A stretch of 64,000 bases of DNA from Photorhabdus cinerea (GTDB lineage: Bacteria > Pseudomonadota > Gammaproteobacteria > Enterobacterales > Enterobacteriaceae): assembly GCF_011189575.1 (NCBI RefSeq), contig NZ_PUJW01000010.1, positions 124,001 to 188,000 of the forward strand, read 5' to 3'. Within the stretch, counting starts at the first letter, position 1; each line of letters starts with the position of its first letter. Under the pieces are notes generated by a model that was not told the origin of the DNA, searched no databases, and was given only the letters and a program-made list of their open reading frames with translations. Made by a program: the position numbers and the translations under genes. Below are positions 24,200 through 32,191 of the stretch, one piece after another.

Positions 24200-25747
24200 T
24201 CAGTCAACTCCAGCAACGTGTCGTGCCACACGCAATGCATTCGCTTGGATGGTGAGAGTGGGATTGAGCCCCCCAGGGAAAGGCATAAAGCTTCCATCCA
24301 CAACATAAAGATTTTCCAGATCGTGAACTCGACAATTAGGATCTAAAACAGAGCGCGTTGGATCTATGCCACTACGGCAAGTACCATGTAAGTGAGTACT
24401 TCCCTCTTCAGAACGTGATCGTTTAGAGTAAATCTGAGTGGCACCAGCTGCCTGTAGGATGGCTACACCGCGATCAGCCATGTAAGCTATGCGTGCCATA
24501 TCATGCGGTGCAATTCTATAATCGATCATGATTTTTGGCATACCCCAAGCATCGCGATGAGAGGACAGTCGTACACGGTTCTCATACGCTGGGGTGTCTG
24601 CAATGATAGTTTCTAGTTCTAATGGTAACTGCTCAGAGAGTTCAGAAGGTGGGGAAAGCGTTCGCGCTTCGTAGATCAACCCCCCCATACCGCTGGGACA
24701 ACGAGTATCAAGATAGTGATCCAAAATCGCCATCGTGGAAAAAGGACCGCGAAGCCCTACAGGATGCTCACGCATTGTTTCTGTAACAGTAACCATACCG
24801 CGTATACGCTGACTGAGCTTCATACATAGCCCACGACCGACTAGATCGTGGCGATTACCAATGCCGCTGGGAGCAAAAGGCGTTACTGATCGCAGCAAAA
24901 GGGCTGCACTTTGGATAGCGTTACAGGCAACAAAGAAATAACGTGCTCTCACGTGACGAATGATCCCACTTTCAAGATCCAGACAACGTAGCGCGCTGAT
25001 CTGTTCTGGCCGTTCCTGCTCCAGCGCCACGCCCCGAATACCGGAAAGTAACGTAAAATTGCGGCTAGTTACCAGATGTTTGATGTAGATATTGATGACA
25101 TCGCTCTTGGCTCCACTGGGACACTGAAAGTCGATACAGCGTTTTTCCAACGTACAAGTCTTATGGTCAATCGCCATGGGAGTTGGAAAAGGATGATAAC
25201 CTAATCGTTTTGCTGTTACCGCCATTATGTCGGCAGGCAGTGACATTGGCAGTGCATTACTCCCTGATTTTGCTGGATCAATGTGTGGCCCACCACTGAC
25301 ACGTAACTGTTTCTCCACAATGGCATAATATTTTGCTAGATCTGTTCGGTTAATCGGCCAGATAATATCCAGGCCAATGCCTGATAGCCAAGGACTAGCG
25401 TCAAAGTCACAATCGTGATAACGAAAAGAAGCACCGCCATAAAATAGCGTGCCACCACCTACGTTCCTTGTGCTCCACGGCCAACCATGTTCTTCCCAAC
25501 CGTGTTCACCCCGAACTTCTGCGGCGGGTGAAACACTATCCACTTCTTCTTGCGAGACTTCACGTGCAAGCAAACTCCCCTCTTCGACCATGATGACAGA
25601 CCAACCACATTCTTGCAGTGCATTAGCCACCATCGCACCACTGGCTCCGCTACCGATCACACAGGCATCTGCCACCAATTCATTGGGGACATTCTGAAAT
25701 CCATGGAAATGTCGTGTTCCTAACGGCAATCGTGCTTGAATTGACAC
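24200..25747 (-). CDS. GMC-family FAD oxidoreductase, BtrQ-like (paromamine 6'-oxidation)
   Basis: 515-residue FAD-dependent alcohol oxidoreductase. The FAD dinucleotide motif VIGSGASGAMVANALQE lies near residues 30-46, and the C-terminal GMC domain carries the catalytic pair in HLHGTCRSG and GGLNPTLT. In butirosin and neomycin biosynthesis a GMC enzyme oxidises C6' of paromamine before transamination. The GTG at 25747 is chosen because AGGAGAAAAT lies just upstream; an ATG at 25792 is in frame but lacks a ribosome site. A class-III aminotransferase that could use its product is in the same cluster. The family is certain; the substrate is inferred from context. Confidence 0.75.
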   Translation of the reverse strand: MSIQARLPLGTRHFHGFQNVPNELVADACVIGSGASGAMVANALQECGWSVIMVEEGSLLAREVSQEEVDSVSPAAEVRGEHGWEEHGWPWSTRNVGGGTLFYGGASFRYHDCDFDASPWLSGIGLDIIWPINRTDLAKYYAIVEKQLRVSGGPHIDPAKSGSNALPMSLPADIMAVTAKRLGYHPFPTPMAIDHKTCTLEKRCIDFQCPSGAKSDVINIYIKHLVTSRNFTLLSGIRGVALEQERPEQISALRCLDLESGIIRHVRARYFFVACNAIQSAALLLRSVTPFAPSGIGNRHDLVGRGLCMKLSQRIRGMVTVTETMREHPVGLRGPFSTMAILDHYLDTRCPSGMGGLIYEARTLSPPSELSEQLPLELETIIADTPAYENRVRLSSHRDAWGMPKIMIDYRIAPHDMARIAYMADRGVAILQAAGATQIYSKRSRSEEGSTHLHGTCRSGIDPTRSVLDPNCRVHDLENLYVVDGSFMPFPGGLNPTLTIQANALRVARHVAGVD

Positions 25748-25851
25748 TTTATTTTCTCCTGATTCTGTTACCACCGCTGTTTGGATTGCCATTTGATAAA
25801 AAGGGTTGGCAAGATTTTCGTCTATCAGAAAAACGGGACTTACACACCATG

Positions 25852-26883
25852 CTAAACACGCTGAGAGCAGTTTGTTTTTATGATATGTAACAATTTGGTA
25901 TAAGCTGCTCCAACATCGCTCCATGACCAATGAGGTCTGGGAATTGGAGTCAACCTCTCAATACCATCCCCCTTTAGCCAAGCAAGTAGTTCTCTGTTGT
26001 CTTCAACAAGATGTGCAGCAAAACGGCGTGTGGCACCCGAATGAACATAGGCTACGACAGGTATACCCAGTTGTACGGCTTCGGCAGAGAGAAAATTGAA
26101 CGTTTCGTGATAATCACTCAGCACCAGTGCGGCGCTTGTTCCGCCAAAAATGCGTTCATGGTCATGTTCCAAATCGTAACAATCGAAGATCTCATGCCGT
26201 TCAGCCAATTTCAGGCTATTAAAATAGTTTCTCGCTTCTTTTCCACGCTTTGACCAGTTGTTAAAGATTACACGCAGGCGTAACCCCTTCGCGAGGCAGG
26301 TTTCCACAACAGGAGATAACCTCTCAAAAGCTATTTTACCTGCCAACAATACTATCGGTCCGTTTGGAGAATGATAATCACAGGCAGGTATATGATCGGC
26401 GGCCCAAGGTATGTAGTGCCGTTTCGGAAAGCAATATGTCCAAAGTTCATCATGAAAGAAGATATCTGCGGCATATGCCGCTGGGGCAACGGCAATGGCC
26501 TGGCAATCTGCTGCATTTGCACCAAGCTGATGTGCACTGCAAGCAGTCAGTTCAGTATGGGAGGCAGTGAAAAAAGATACATCGTGCCAAATCCGGACAG
26601 TACGCTGTTTCAACCATGCAGGACCCCGATCGCCAGCACGAAATAGTTCACTCTCCACTAAGGGAAATATTGCAGTGATCTTCTCTGCCGTGATCCGTTT
26701 CACCAAATCATCAACTGTTGGGTACTCTTGTGCAGAGTACCACACCACCTCAACACCATGGCGTGGCAGGACTCGGGCAAGGTTCCAATAAGCTGTTTCT
26801 ATACCTCCCCATTTATAGCGATCGAAATTGTCCGGATATCGTTCTATCAGCACAACATCATGCGACTGTTTTTCAGAAGACAT
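25852..26883 (-). CDS. Glycosyltransferase (GT4-like), candidate ribostamycin GlcNAc transferase
   Basis: 343-residue glycosyltransferase with a GT-B type fold: N-terminal KWGGIETAYWNLARVL and the C-terminal donor-binding stretch (LSDYHETFNFLSAEAV with GIPVVAY). The ATG at 26883 overlaps the end of the radical SAM gene by 11 bp and has a GAGG site; the longer frame from 27078 is rejected. Neomycin-type pathways need two GlcNAc transferases, one forming paromamine and one acting on ribostamycin. As the second glycosyltransferase of this cluster, it is my candidate for the latter. The acceptor is inferred, not seen. Confidence 0.6.
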   Translation of the reverse strand: MSSEKQSHDVVLIERYPDNFDRYKWGGIETAYWNLARVLPRHGVEVVWYSAQEYPTVDDLVKRITAEKITAIFPLVESELFRAGDRGPAWLKQRTVRIWHDVSFFTASHTELTACSAHQLGANAADCQAIAVAPAAYAADIFFHDELWTYCFPKRHYIPWAADHIPACDYHSPNGPIVLLAGKIAFERLSPVVETCLAKGLRLRVIFNNWSKRGKEARNYFNSLKLAERHEIFDCYDLEHDHERIFGGTSAALVLSDYHETFNFLSAEAVQLGIPVVAYVHSGATRRFAAHLVEDNRELLAWLKGDGIERLTPIPRPHWSWSDVGAAYTKLLHIIKTNCSQRV

Positions 26884-27580
26884 AATCAAAAGCCTCGCTT
26901 TGCTGATGTGCCTGATTATTACAACGACGACAGATTTCTGTTGCGTTGCGATCACCACATGCCAGCGCTTCACGCGCTTTACGAAAGGGGATAGAATCCC
27001 AAATTTCCATAATTGGCGTGTCAAAAACGTTGCCCATAACCACCTCTTCGCGATTATCTTCATAGCAAAGCACCACATTCCCCGTAATAGTGATGATCAG
27101 CATATCCGATGGTGCAAAACAGGGAAGACTTGATACGACGGCTGGCCCGGCAATAACATTACCAGCACGATTGGTTAGCTGTAACTGCTGTGGAATCAGC
27201 CAGATTAGATCGGGCTTGGATTGTCCGGGTTTACCATCGTGCTGAGTGACAATGAAACGTTTGATACCATTTTCACGCAACAGTTGATATTTTTCATCGT
27301 TCAGATAGTCGCCATTGCTATACAGTATCTGCCTGACCTCCGGGAGTCGTTCAGTCACTCGAGCAACAAATTGCGGCAATTTAGGGTGTAACAGCGGTTC
27401 ATTATAAAAATGGTAAGAGAGCCGCCCAGTGAAATGAGCCTCTTCTAGTCTGTCGAGAATACGTTCAAATTGCTCTGGTTTCATTCTGTTAGGGGCATCA
27501 CGTGGTGCTATTACATTAGGACAATACGTACAACGCCGATTGCATCGTGAATTGATTTCAATCTCTACCATGGAGAACAT
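26873..27580 (-). CDS. BtrN-type radical SAM 2-deoxy-scyllo-inosamine dehydrogenase
   Basis: 235-residue radical SAM enzyme. The opening FSMVEIEINSRCNRRCTYC and closing CRRCNNQAHQQSEAFDYVF closely parallel BtrN of the butirosin pathway, which oxidises C3 of 2-deoxy-scyllo-inosamine. The SAM-cluster cysteines are C13, C17 and C20. The four auxiliary-cluster cysteines fall at C154, C172, C217 and C220, with the same mutual spacing as the four BtrN ligands as I recall them. In the pathway it acts between the two aminotransferase steps to 2-deoxystreptamine. A GT gene follows with an 11-bp overlap. Confidence 0.88.
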   Translation of the reverse strand: MFSMVEIEINSRCNRRCTYCPNVIAPRDAPNRMKPEQFERILDRLEEAHFTGRLSYHFYNEPLLHPKLPQFVARVTERLPEVRQILYSNGDYLNDEKYQLLRENGIKRFIVTQHDGKPGQSKPDLIWLIPQQLQLTNRAGNVIAGPAVVSSLPCFAPSDMLIITITGNVVLCYEDNREEVVMGNVFDTPIMEIWDSIPFRKAREALACGDRNATEICRRCNNQAHQQSEAFDYVF

Positions 27581-27592
27581 AATGCGTCATCC

Positions 27593-28831
27593 TTATAGTC
27601 TCTGTTTAGTGGCAGGTTGCCCGACTAACTCGCGATAGATATTCTTCAATCGCGGTAGTACAACATCTGGTGCAAAAGCCTCTATTGGGTTCCTGCTGCC
27701 ATTGCTCCTGCATGTCGCTGATGGCTGCTGAGGCTTTGTCAGAGCACAGTAAACACGGTCAACCAGTTGGTTTACATCTCCTGCGGAAACGAGCAGCTCA
27801 GGGGAGATTTGTCCAAGCACCTCGTTAATACCGCCGACGGCGTAGGCTGCCACCGGAGTACCTACGGCGGTTGCTTCAATGGAAACACCACCAAATTCTT
27901 CATGCTCTGAGGGCATAACAATGACATGACAGGCAGCAAGTGCTGTTGCCACCAGATCGTTGGGGATGAACCCGGTGATAGTAAACTGTGATTCCAATCC
28001 ATATTGGGTTACTGCTGCTTCAAGTCGCTGTCGTTGAGGACCATCACCCACGACTAAAAAATGTAGGTTAAGATGGCGCAGACGATGAGCAACGGTGACA
28101 AAATGTGACCAACCTTTCTCTTTCGCGATGCGCCCAATAAATCCGACAGTTTTGGCTTTTAGCCCATAACGCTGTCGAAAGGTCTGTACCGCTAACTCAC
28201 CGGGATGCTGAAACTGCCTGTGATCCACAACATCAGGCACAACTTCTACCCGACGAGCATAAGGTCGTACCGCTGCTGCGGTACGTTCAGTTAGGACTAT
28301 GGTGGTTGCAGCAACTTGCACTGCTTTGCGTTCCAGATAGCAGGCCAGTTTATGTGTGGCACGATCCCAAACGGACATTGGCTGATAAACTGAAAGCCGT
28401 GAGCAATGGATGGTAAGTACTAACGGACAGGACAACAATTTTGGTACCAAGCAAGCAACCAATAGGGCAGGAATCTGCCCATCAAGATGGAGATGAACCA
28501 GATCAAAAGATTCCTGCCGTGCTCTCCGGCGGATGACAAGTAAAGTAGCCAGTGCCCAGGATTGGGTCAATCCCTTTAATCCAGTGAGTTCTGAAGGCAA
28601 TTCAGGTAATTGCAGATAGGTTCGCTCTACGCGTAAATTGGTGTGCAGATTGCGTTGGTGTGGCAAACCTGGGAAACCGATAGTCATCACGTGTTGTTGA
28701 ACATCTTGTTGAGCCAGCCACATGGCTTGTCGCCAAATCTGGATTTGCATCCCGCCCAAAGAGTCATATTTAGCAGGCCAACTCTTCACATCAGGGTGAT
28801 GAAAAAAGGGTGTTAACCGCAATACACGCAT
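27593..28831 (-). CDS. GT4 glycosyltransferase, BtrM/NeoM-like (2-DOS GlcNAc transferase)
   Basis: 412-residue retaining GT4 glycosyltransferase. It starts MRVLRLTPFFHH and has GGMQIQIWRQ, the HCSRLSVYQPMS segment and the donor-site SEHEEFGGVSIEA (E-x7-E). These features resemble the paromamine-forming enzymes BtrM, NeoM and KanM1, which attach GlcNAc to O4 of 2-deoxystreptamine. The start has AGAGGATGG upstream. It lies between the two radical SAM genes. The 2'-N-acetyl product would be deacetylated by the PIG-L protein of the cluster. Confidence 0.8.
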   Translation of the reverse strand: MRVLRLTPFFHHPDVKSWPAKYDSLGGMQIQIWRQAMWLAQQDVQQHVMTIGFPGLPHQRNLHTNLRVERTYLQLPELPSELTGLKGLTQSWALATLLVIRRRARQESFDLVHLHLDGQIPALLVACLVPKLLSCPLVLTIHCSRLSVYQPMSVWDRATHKLACYLERKAVQVAATTIVLTERTAAAVRPYARRVEVVPDVVDHRQFQHPGELAVQTFRQRYGLKAKTVGFIGRIAKEKGWSHFVTVAHRLRHLNLHFLVVGDGPQRQRLEAAVTQYGLESQFTITGFIPNDLVATALAACHVIVMPSEHEEFGGVSIEATAVGTPVAAYAVGGINEVLGQISPELLVSAGDVNQLVDRVYCALTKPQQPSATCRSNGSRNPIEAFAPDVVLPRLKNIYRELVGQPATKQRL

Positions 28832-28851
28832 ACACCATCCTCTTTGACTAT

Positions 28852-29760
28852 TTAATCGTACAATGCCATACGATCACGTTGGTTATTAAACTCTTGATGA
28901 GAAAGACAGGTACCACAAGGAAAGTTGTTGTACTCTCGTTCTTCCTGCAATCCTTCAATTTCCAGATGGCTGGGAACAGGGGAATAACAATCACACTTAA
29001 CCATTGAGATATTTTCTCCATCAACGTAGTAGTTGAAGCCATTCAAGATCTGGTCACAAACGAAATCACCGCGTCGTCCATGCTGGTAGATATAATTCCA
29101 GCGATCGAAGAAAGCCTTACGTTCTAGAAAAGGGGCTTTATGGAGCTGCTCGTAATTTAAATGTACTGTCAATGGCCGTCCTTTAGTCGCCAACAGAGGC
29201 AAAAAATGTAGACGACCAGTAAAGCCGCGTGCATGTAAAGTATCGATGAAATCATTGATTTCTTCGATGGGTTGGCCGTGATACACACATTGCAGCTCAG
29301 CAGAAAGGTTAATTGCATGCTCTAAAATGATATCTACTTGTTTTTGCTTTAAACCACGGGCCTGGTTCATTTGTTCAGTATGACCATCAACAGAAATGAC
29401 CCAGAGCAAACCAGGACGCAGGCAGGAAGGGAAACGAGTACCGTTGGTTAGCACTTCGATAAGATAGCCCTTTTTCTGTACATACTCCGCCAGAAAATCG
29501 AGTATTTTCGGATATAGGGTAATTTCCCCATCGGCTTCAACGCGAAAGAGAACATCACGTGGATCAAAGCGATCCATAATTCGTGTTATTGAGCCAATGA
29601 TAGCCTCAGCATTCACTTTAGCTCGCTTTACTTCACAATAACTGCAACGTAAATTGCAGGATGTTTTTACCACGATATTGCGATAGCGGCGTACCCTATG
29701 AGTAAGGGGCGGCCAATCAGAAACCTGCTTAATATAAATTGAATTGGCTATAGTCGGCAT
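28852..29760 (-). CDS. Second radical SAM enzyme, possible NeoN-like epimerase
   Basis: 302-residue radical SAM protein with the cluster motif CNLRCSYC at C35, C39 and C42, and a C-terminal cysteine group (KCDC and CGTC) suggesting an auxiliary Fe-S cluster. Its start has a strong GGAGGG site. It differs clearly from the BtrN-like enzyme two genes on. In neomycin B formation the radical SAM enzyme NeoN epimerises C5''' as the last step, and AprD4-type enzymes dehydrate C3'; either activity would suit this cluster. I cannot choose by eye. The 160-bp gap upstream is the largest in the cluster and may hold a second promoter. Confidence 0.6.
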   Translation of the reverse strand: MPTIANSIYIKQVSDWPPLTHRVRRYRNIVVKTSCNLRCSYCEVKRAKVNAEAIIGSITRIMDRFDPRDVLFRVEADGEITLYPKILDFLAEYVQKKGYLIEVLTNGTRFPSCLRPGLLWVISVDGHTEQMNQARGLKQKQVDIILEHAINLSAELQCVYHGQPIEEINDFIDTLHARGFTGRLHFLPLLATKGRPLTVHLNYEQLHKAPFLERKAFFDRWNYIYQHGRRGDFVCDQILNGFNYYVDGENISMVKCDCYSPVPSHLEIEGLQEEREYNNFPCGTCLSHQEFNNQRDRMALYD

Positions 29761-29920
29761 AACACCCTCCTAAGAACCTAATTACTCACTTACAGGTCTA
29801 TATTGATCGGGGTTTATATACTACGAAATCCTCACATATGACTTATTATGCTGTGGTTTCTGTGCTGCGCCCCGCTGAACTCTGCTCGTGACAAATCGTA
29901 AACACAGGTTCTAAACAAAT

Positions 29921-31156
29921 TTAAACTGAGTGAAAAATATGCCGGCGCAGCATTGATTCGAGTAAATCAGCGTGCACAGGCGTTAAGGGGTGCCCTTCAT
30001 GACTCCAAAGAGGCATCCCTAATCCACGTAACAGAATCATCGGAATTTCATTTGGCGTGGTGTGCAGATAACCACGCTTGTTATCTGATTGTAGTACCTT
30101 CATTACGGCTTCCAGTGTGGTTCCGATAGGGGCTTTGATTTCTACTCCGTTGAGCTGAAGCAGATGGTAGTGCATATCACGCTCTTCTGCCGTCAACAAA
30201 CCCAGAGAGTGAGAAACTTCTGCCGCCACGATCATGCCAAGACCAACTGCCTCGCCATGTGTGAGTTTCCCATTACAAATTAGTTCGATTGCGTGTCCTA
30301 CCGTATGGCCATATTCGAATACGAGGGCATGATGTCTCTCTCGCTTGTCATTGATCATCACTCTTTGTTTAGTCAGAACACCCGCTTGAACTATGCGTGT
30401 CAGAGTCAGTTCGTCGTAACGAGATTCAGCATTAAGCGTGTTCGTTAAAAGTGACAAATTTTCCGCTTCCAGAGTCAGCACATTCTTGATAATTTCACAT
30501 AACCCAGAGCGTAAGTGCTGGGTAGGTAAAGTCAGCAGAAAGGCGGTATCGGCGAAAACCGCTTCCGGTGTGTGAAAACAGCCGATTAGATTTTTGCCTT
30601 GCGGCATATTAACCGCTTGTTTAAGTGAGATGACCGAATCGCTCATTGCAAGCAGCGTGGTAGGTATGTGCACTAAGCGAATACCACGAAATAATAGAGC
30701 CGCCAGGAGTCCAGCAATGTTGCCTACTACTCCCCCTCCGATAGCAATGACAACACTTTTGCGATCAACCCCAACATTCAGCAACTGGTTTGCCAGGTAA
30801 TCCAATGTTTTTAGCGACTTATTCGCTTCCCCGTCTGGGATGGGCCAAACCCAGACCCGGGAGCTTACTTTTAACTGTCGTACAAAAGGCTCAACATGGA
30901 GTTTGTTAACAGTGTTGTCGGTAATGATGTGCAATGAAGAAGCAGACATTTTGGTTAGATGTTCAACAATTTCTTCAGTGCAATGGCTACCTACCCAGAA
31001 AGGATAAGCCACATCTTCGAAACATAAATCGATTTTATGCATGGAGCGAGTATGGTGTTGATGTAACTGTAACCAAGCTAAATCGCTATTTTTCTCAGGC
31101 AATAAGGCATTACTCTCCAACGGTAGCTCGGCACTCTGGATTTCAGAATTTTTCAT
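29921..31156 (-). CDS. 2-deoxy-scyllo-inosose synthase
   Basis: 411-residue sugar phosphate cyclase of the dehydroquinate-synthase fold. It cyclises glucose 6-phosphate to 2-deoxy-scyllo-inosose, the committed step to 2-deoxystreptamine. NAD-binding GGGVVGNIAGL is near residues 140-150. The stretch HIPTTLLAMSDSVISLKQAV is the form seen in BtrC/NeoC; AroB instead has SSVGGKTGVN. Metal ligands E221, H284 and H300 have the same spacing as E184, H247 and H263 of BtrC. An N-terminal extension of about 38 residues relative to BtrC is present; an ATG at 31042 is an alternative start. Confidence 0.92.
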   Translation of the reverse strand: MKNSEIQSAELPLESNALLPEKNSDLAWLQLHQHHTRSMHKIDLCFEDVAYPFWVGSHCTEEIVEHLTKMSASSLHIITDNTVNKLHVEPFVRQLKVSSRVWVWPIPDGEANKSLKTLDYLANQLLNVGVDRKSVVIAIGGGVVGNIAGLLAALLFRGIRLVHIPTTLLAMSDSVISLKQAVNMPQGKNLIGCFHTPEAVFADTAFLLTLPTQHLRSGLCEIIKNVLTLEAENLSLLTNTLNAESRYDELTLTRIVQAGVLTKQRVMINDKRERHHALVFEYGHTVGHAIELICNGKLTHGEAVGLGMIVAAEVSHSLGLLTAEERDMHYHLLQLNGVEIKAPIGTTLEAVMKVLQSDNKRGYLHTTPNEIPMILLRGLGMPLWSHEGHPLTPVHADLLESMLRRHIFHSV

Positions 31157-31166
31157 GCTGTTCTAC

Positions 31167-31448
31167 CTATTTTTGGGGTGAAAATAATGTTGATGTAGTA
31201 GATGTGTGCGCGTTAAGGGCATTGTTCACGATTGCCGAAAATTCATCGATCTCTATTGACAAAGGCTCGTAGCGCAACCCTCCCAAAGTACAATCAAACA
31301 GAGCTTCCAGACGCACTACAAATTCAATAGCATCACGCGGAGGGATCTCCAGTCGTCCGCTCTCGATTAATTCTTCTGCACTATCACCTGTCGTATCGCA
31401 GGCGACTTTGATAATCAATTGCCGAATGTAATTCACTGATATTGACAT
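31167..31448 (-). CDS. Carrier-protein-like small protein without the phosphopantetheine serine
   Basis: 93-residue acidic, helical protein. Its layout (helix, then IPPRDAIEFVVRLEALFDCTL, then helix) resembles acyl carrier proteins, but the position expected to be the Ser of the DSL motif is Ala40 (codon GCT, read directly). It therefore should not carry 4'-phosphopantetheine. The ATG at 31448 follows GGGAGAAATC and overlaps the end of the deacetylase gene. It could be a degenerate carrier protein, a protein-protein adaptor, or not an ACP at all. Butirosin uses a true ACP (BtrI) for its side chain, but no accompanying side-chain enzymes are recognisable here. Confidence 0.55.
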   Translation of the reverse strand: MSISVNYIRQLIIKVACDTTGDSAEELIESGRLEIPPRDAIEFVVRLEALFDCTLGGLRYEPLSIEIDEFSAIVNNALNAHTSTTSTLFSPQK

Positions 31449-32191
31449 GATTTCTCCCAAAATCTTTCTGCATGACAGACATGTTGATTTGCATTGAAGC
31501 ACGCTTGCGCTAGGCGTTGCGCATGCATAAGAATTGCATCAATGGTTTCCTGATCGGTTTGGCTGGCGTAGTTATGCAGTGCGGTACACTTATCCGCTAA
31601 CGTTTGATCTATACTCACTGTTTCTAGTACGTTGAATTCTCGCGCTATCAACTGGTTTGTCAGGATATCCAGTGGAAATTCAGCGGCATAGGGTAGGTCT
31701 TCATAAAAGGCAAGTTGCCATTGATTGTTTTGCAGCGAACAAATAACGTCATGAACAATCAGATGGTCGATATGACCACCGATAGCAGCGGGTGCGATAA
31801 CAATATCAGGGCAAAGATCACCTAATACCTGCTGTAGTACCTCTGATACCGTCGAAATACGCGCGTCGTCATTCAATTGTGCCTGGCGCTCGCCCTTGTC
31901 ATCATAGCCAGAGAGACTGGAATCTGGGAAACCGAAGGTATGCAGCTTCATCTTAAAATGTTGACAAAAAGCGTGCTCTTCTTTCACCCGTACATCACTG
32001 ATAACACAGGAGCCAGCATCGCGCAGTGATTTAGGGAGAGCCCATGCACTACGGGTAAATACGGTCACAATTTCTAGTGTACATAAAGGAGCAAGTTGCG
32101 CGACCACTCCCCCTATCGAATAAGCGATATCATCCGGATGTGGTGCAATCAAAGCTAAACGCTTACCATACCAGCTATTTATTCCACTCAT
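31433..32191 (-). CDS. PIG-L family deacetylase, BtrD/Neo16-like
   Basis: 252-residue zinc-dependent N-deacetylase. The metal and catalytic motif PHPDD lies at residues 17-21, and the second motif GGHIDHLIVHD gives H140 and H143. In butirosin and neomycin pathways such an enzyme removes the N-acetyl group of 2'-N-acetylparomamine; in neomycin one enzyme serves both glucosamine rings. It starts with a 4-bp ATGA overlap on the aminotransferase gene and overlaps the carrier-like gene by 16 bp. Family is certain, exact substrate inferred. Confidence 0.82.
   Translation of the reverse strand: MSGINSWYGKRLALIAPHPDDIAYSIGGVVAQLAPLCTLEIVTVFTRSAWALPKSLRDAGSCVISDVRVKEEHAFCQHFKMKLHTFGFPDSSLSGYDDKGERQAQLNDDARISTVSEVLQQVLGDLCPDIVIAPAAIGGHIDHLIVHDVICSLQNNQWQLAFYEDLPYAAEFPLDILTNQLIAREFNVLETVSIDQTLADKCTALHNYASQTDQETIDAILMHAQRLAQACFNANQHVCHAERFWEKSCQYQ

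Noticed and set aside
29921..31156. AroB dehydroquinate synthase or EEVS-type cyclase
   Set aside because: The SDSVISLKQAVN stretch and overall resemblance to BtrC/NeoC, plus the aminocyclitol context, favour 2-deoxy-scyllo-inosose synthase.
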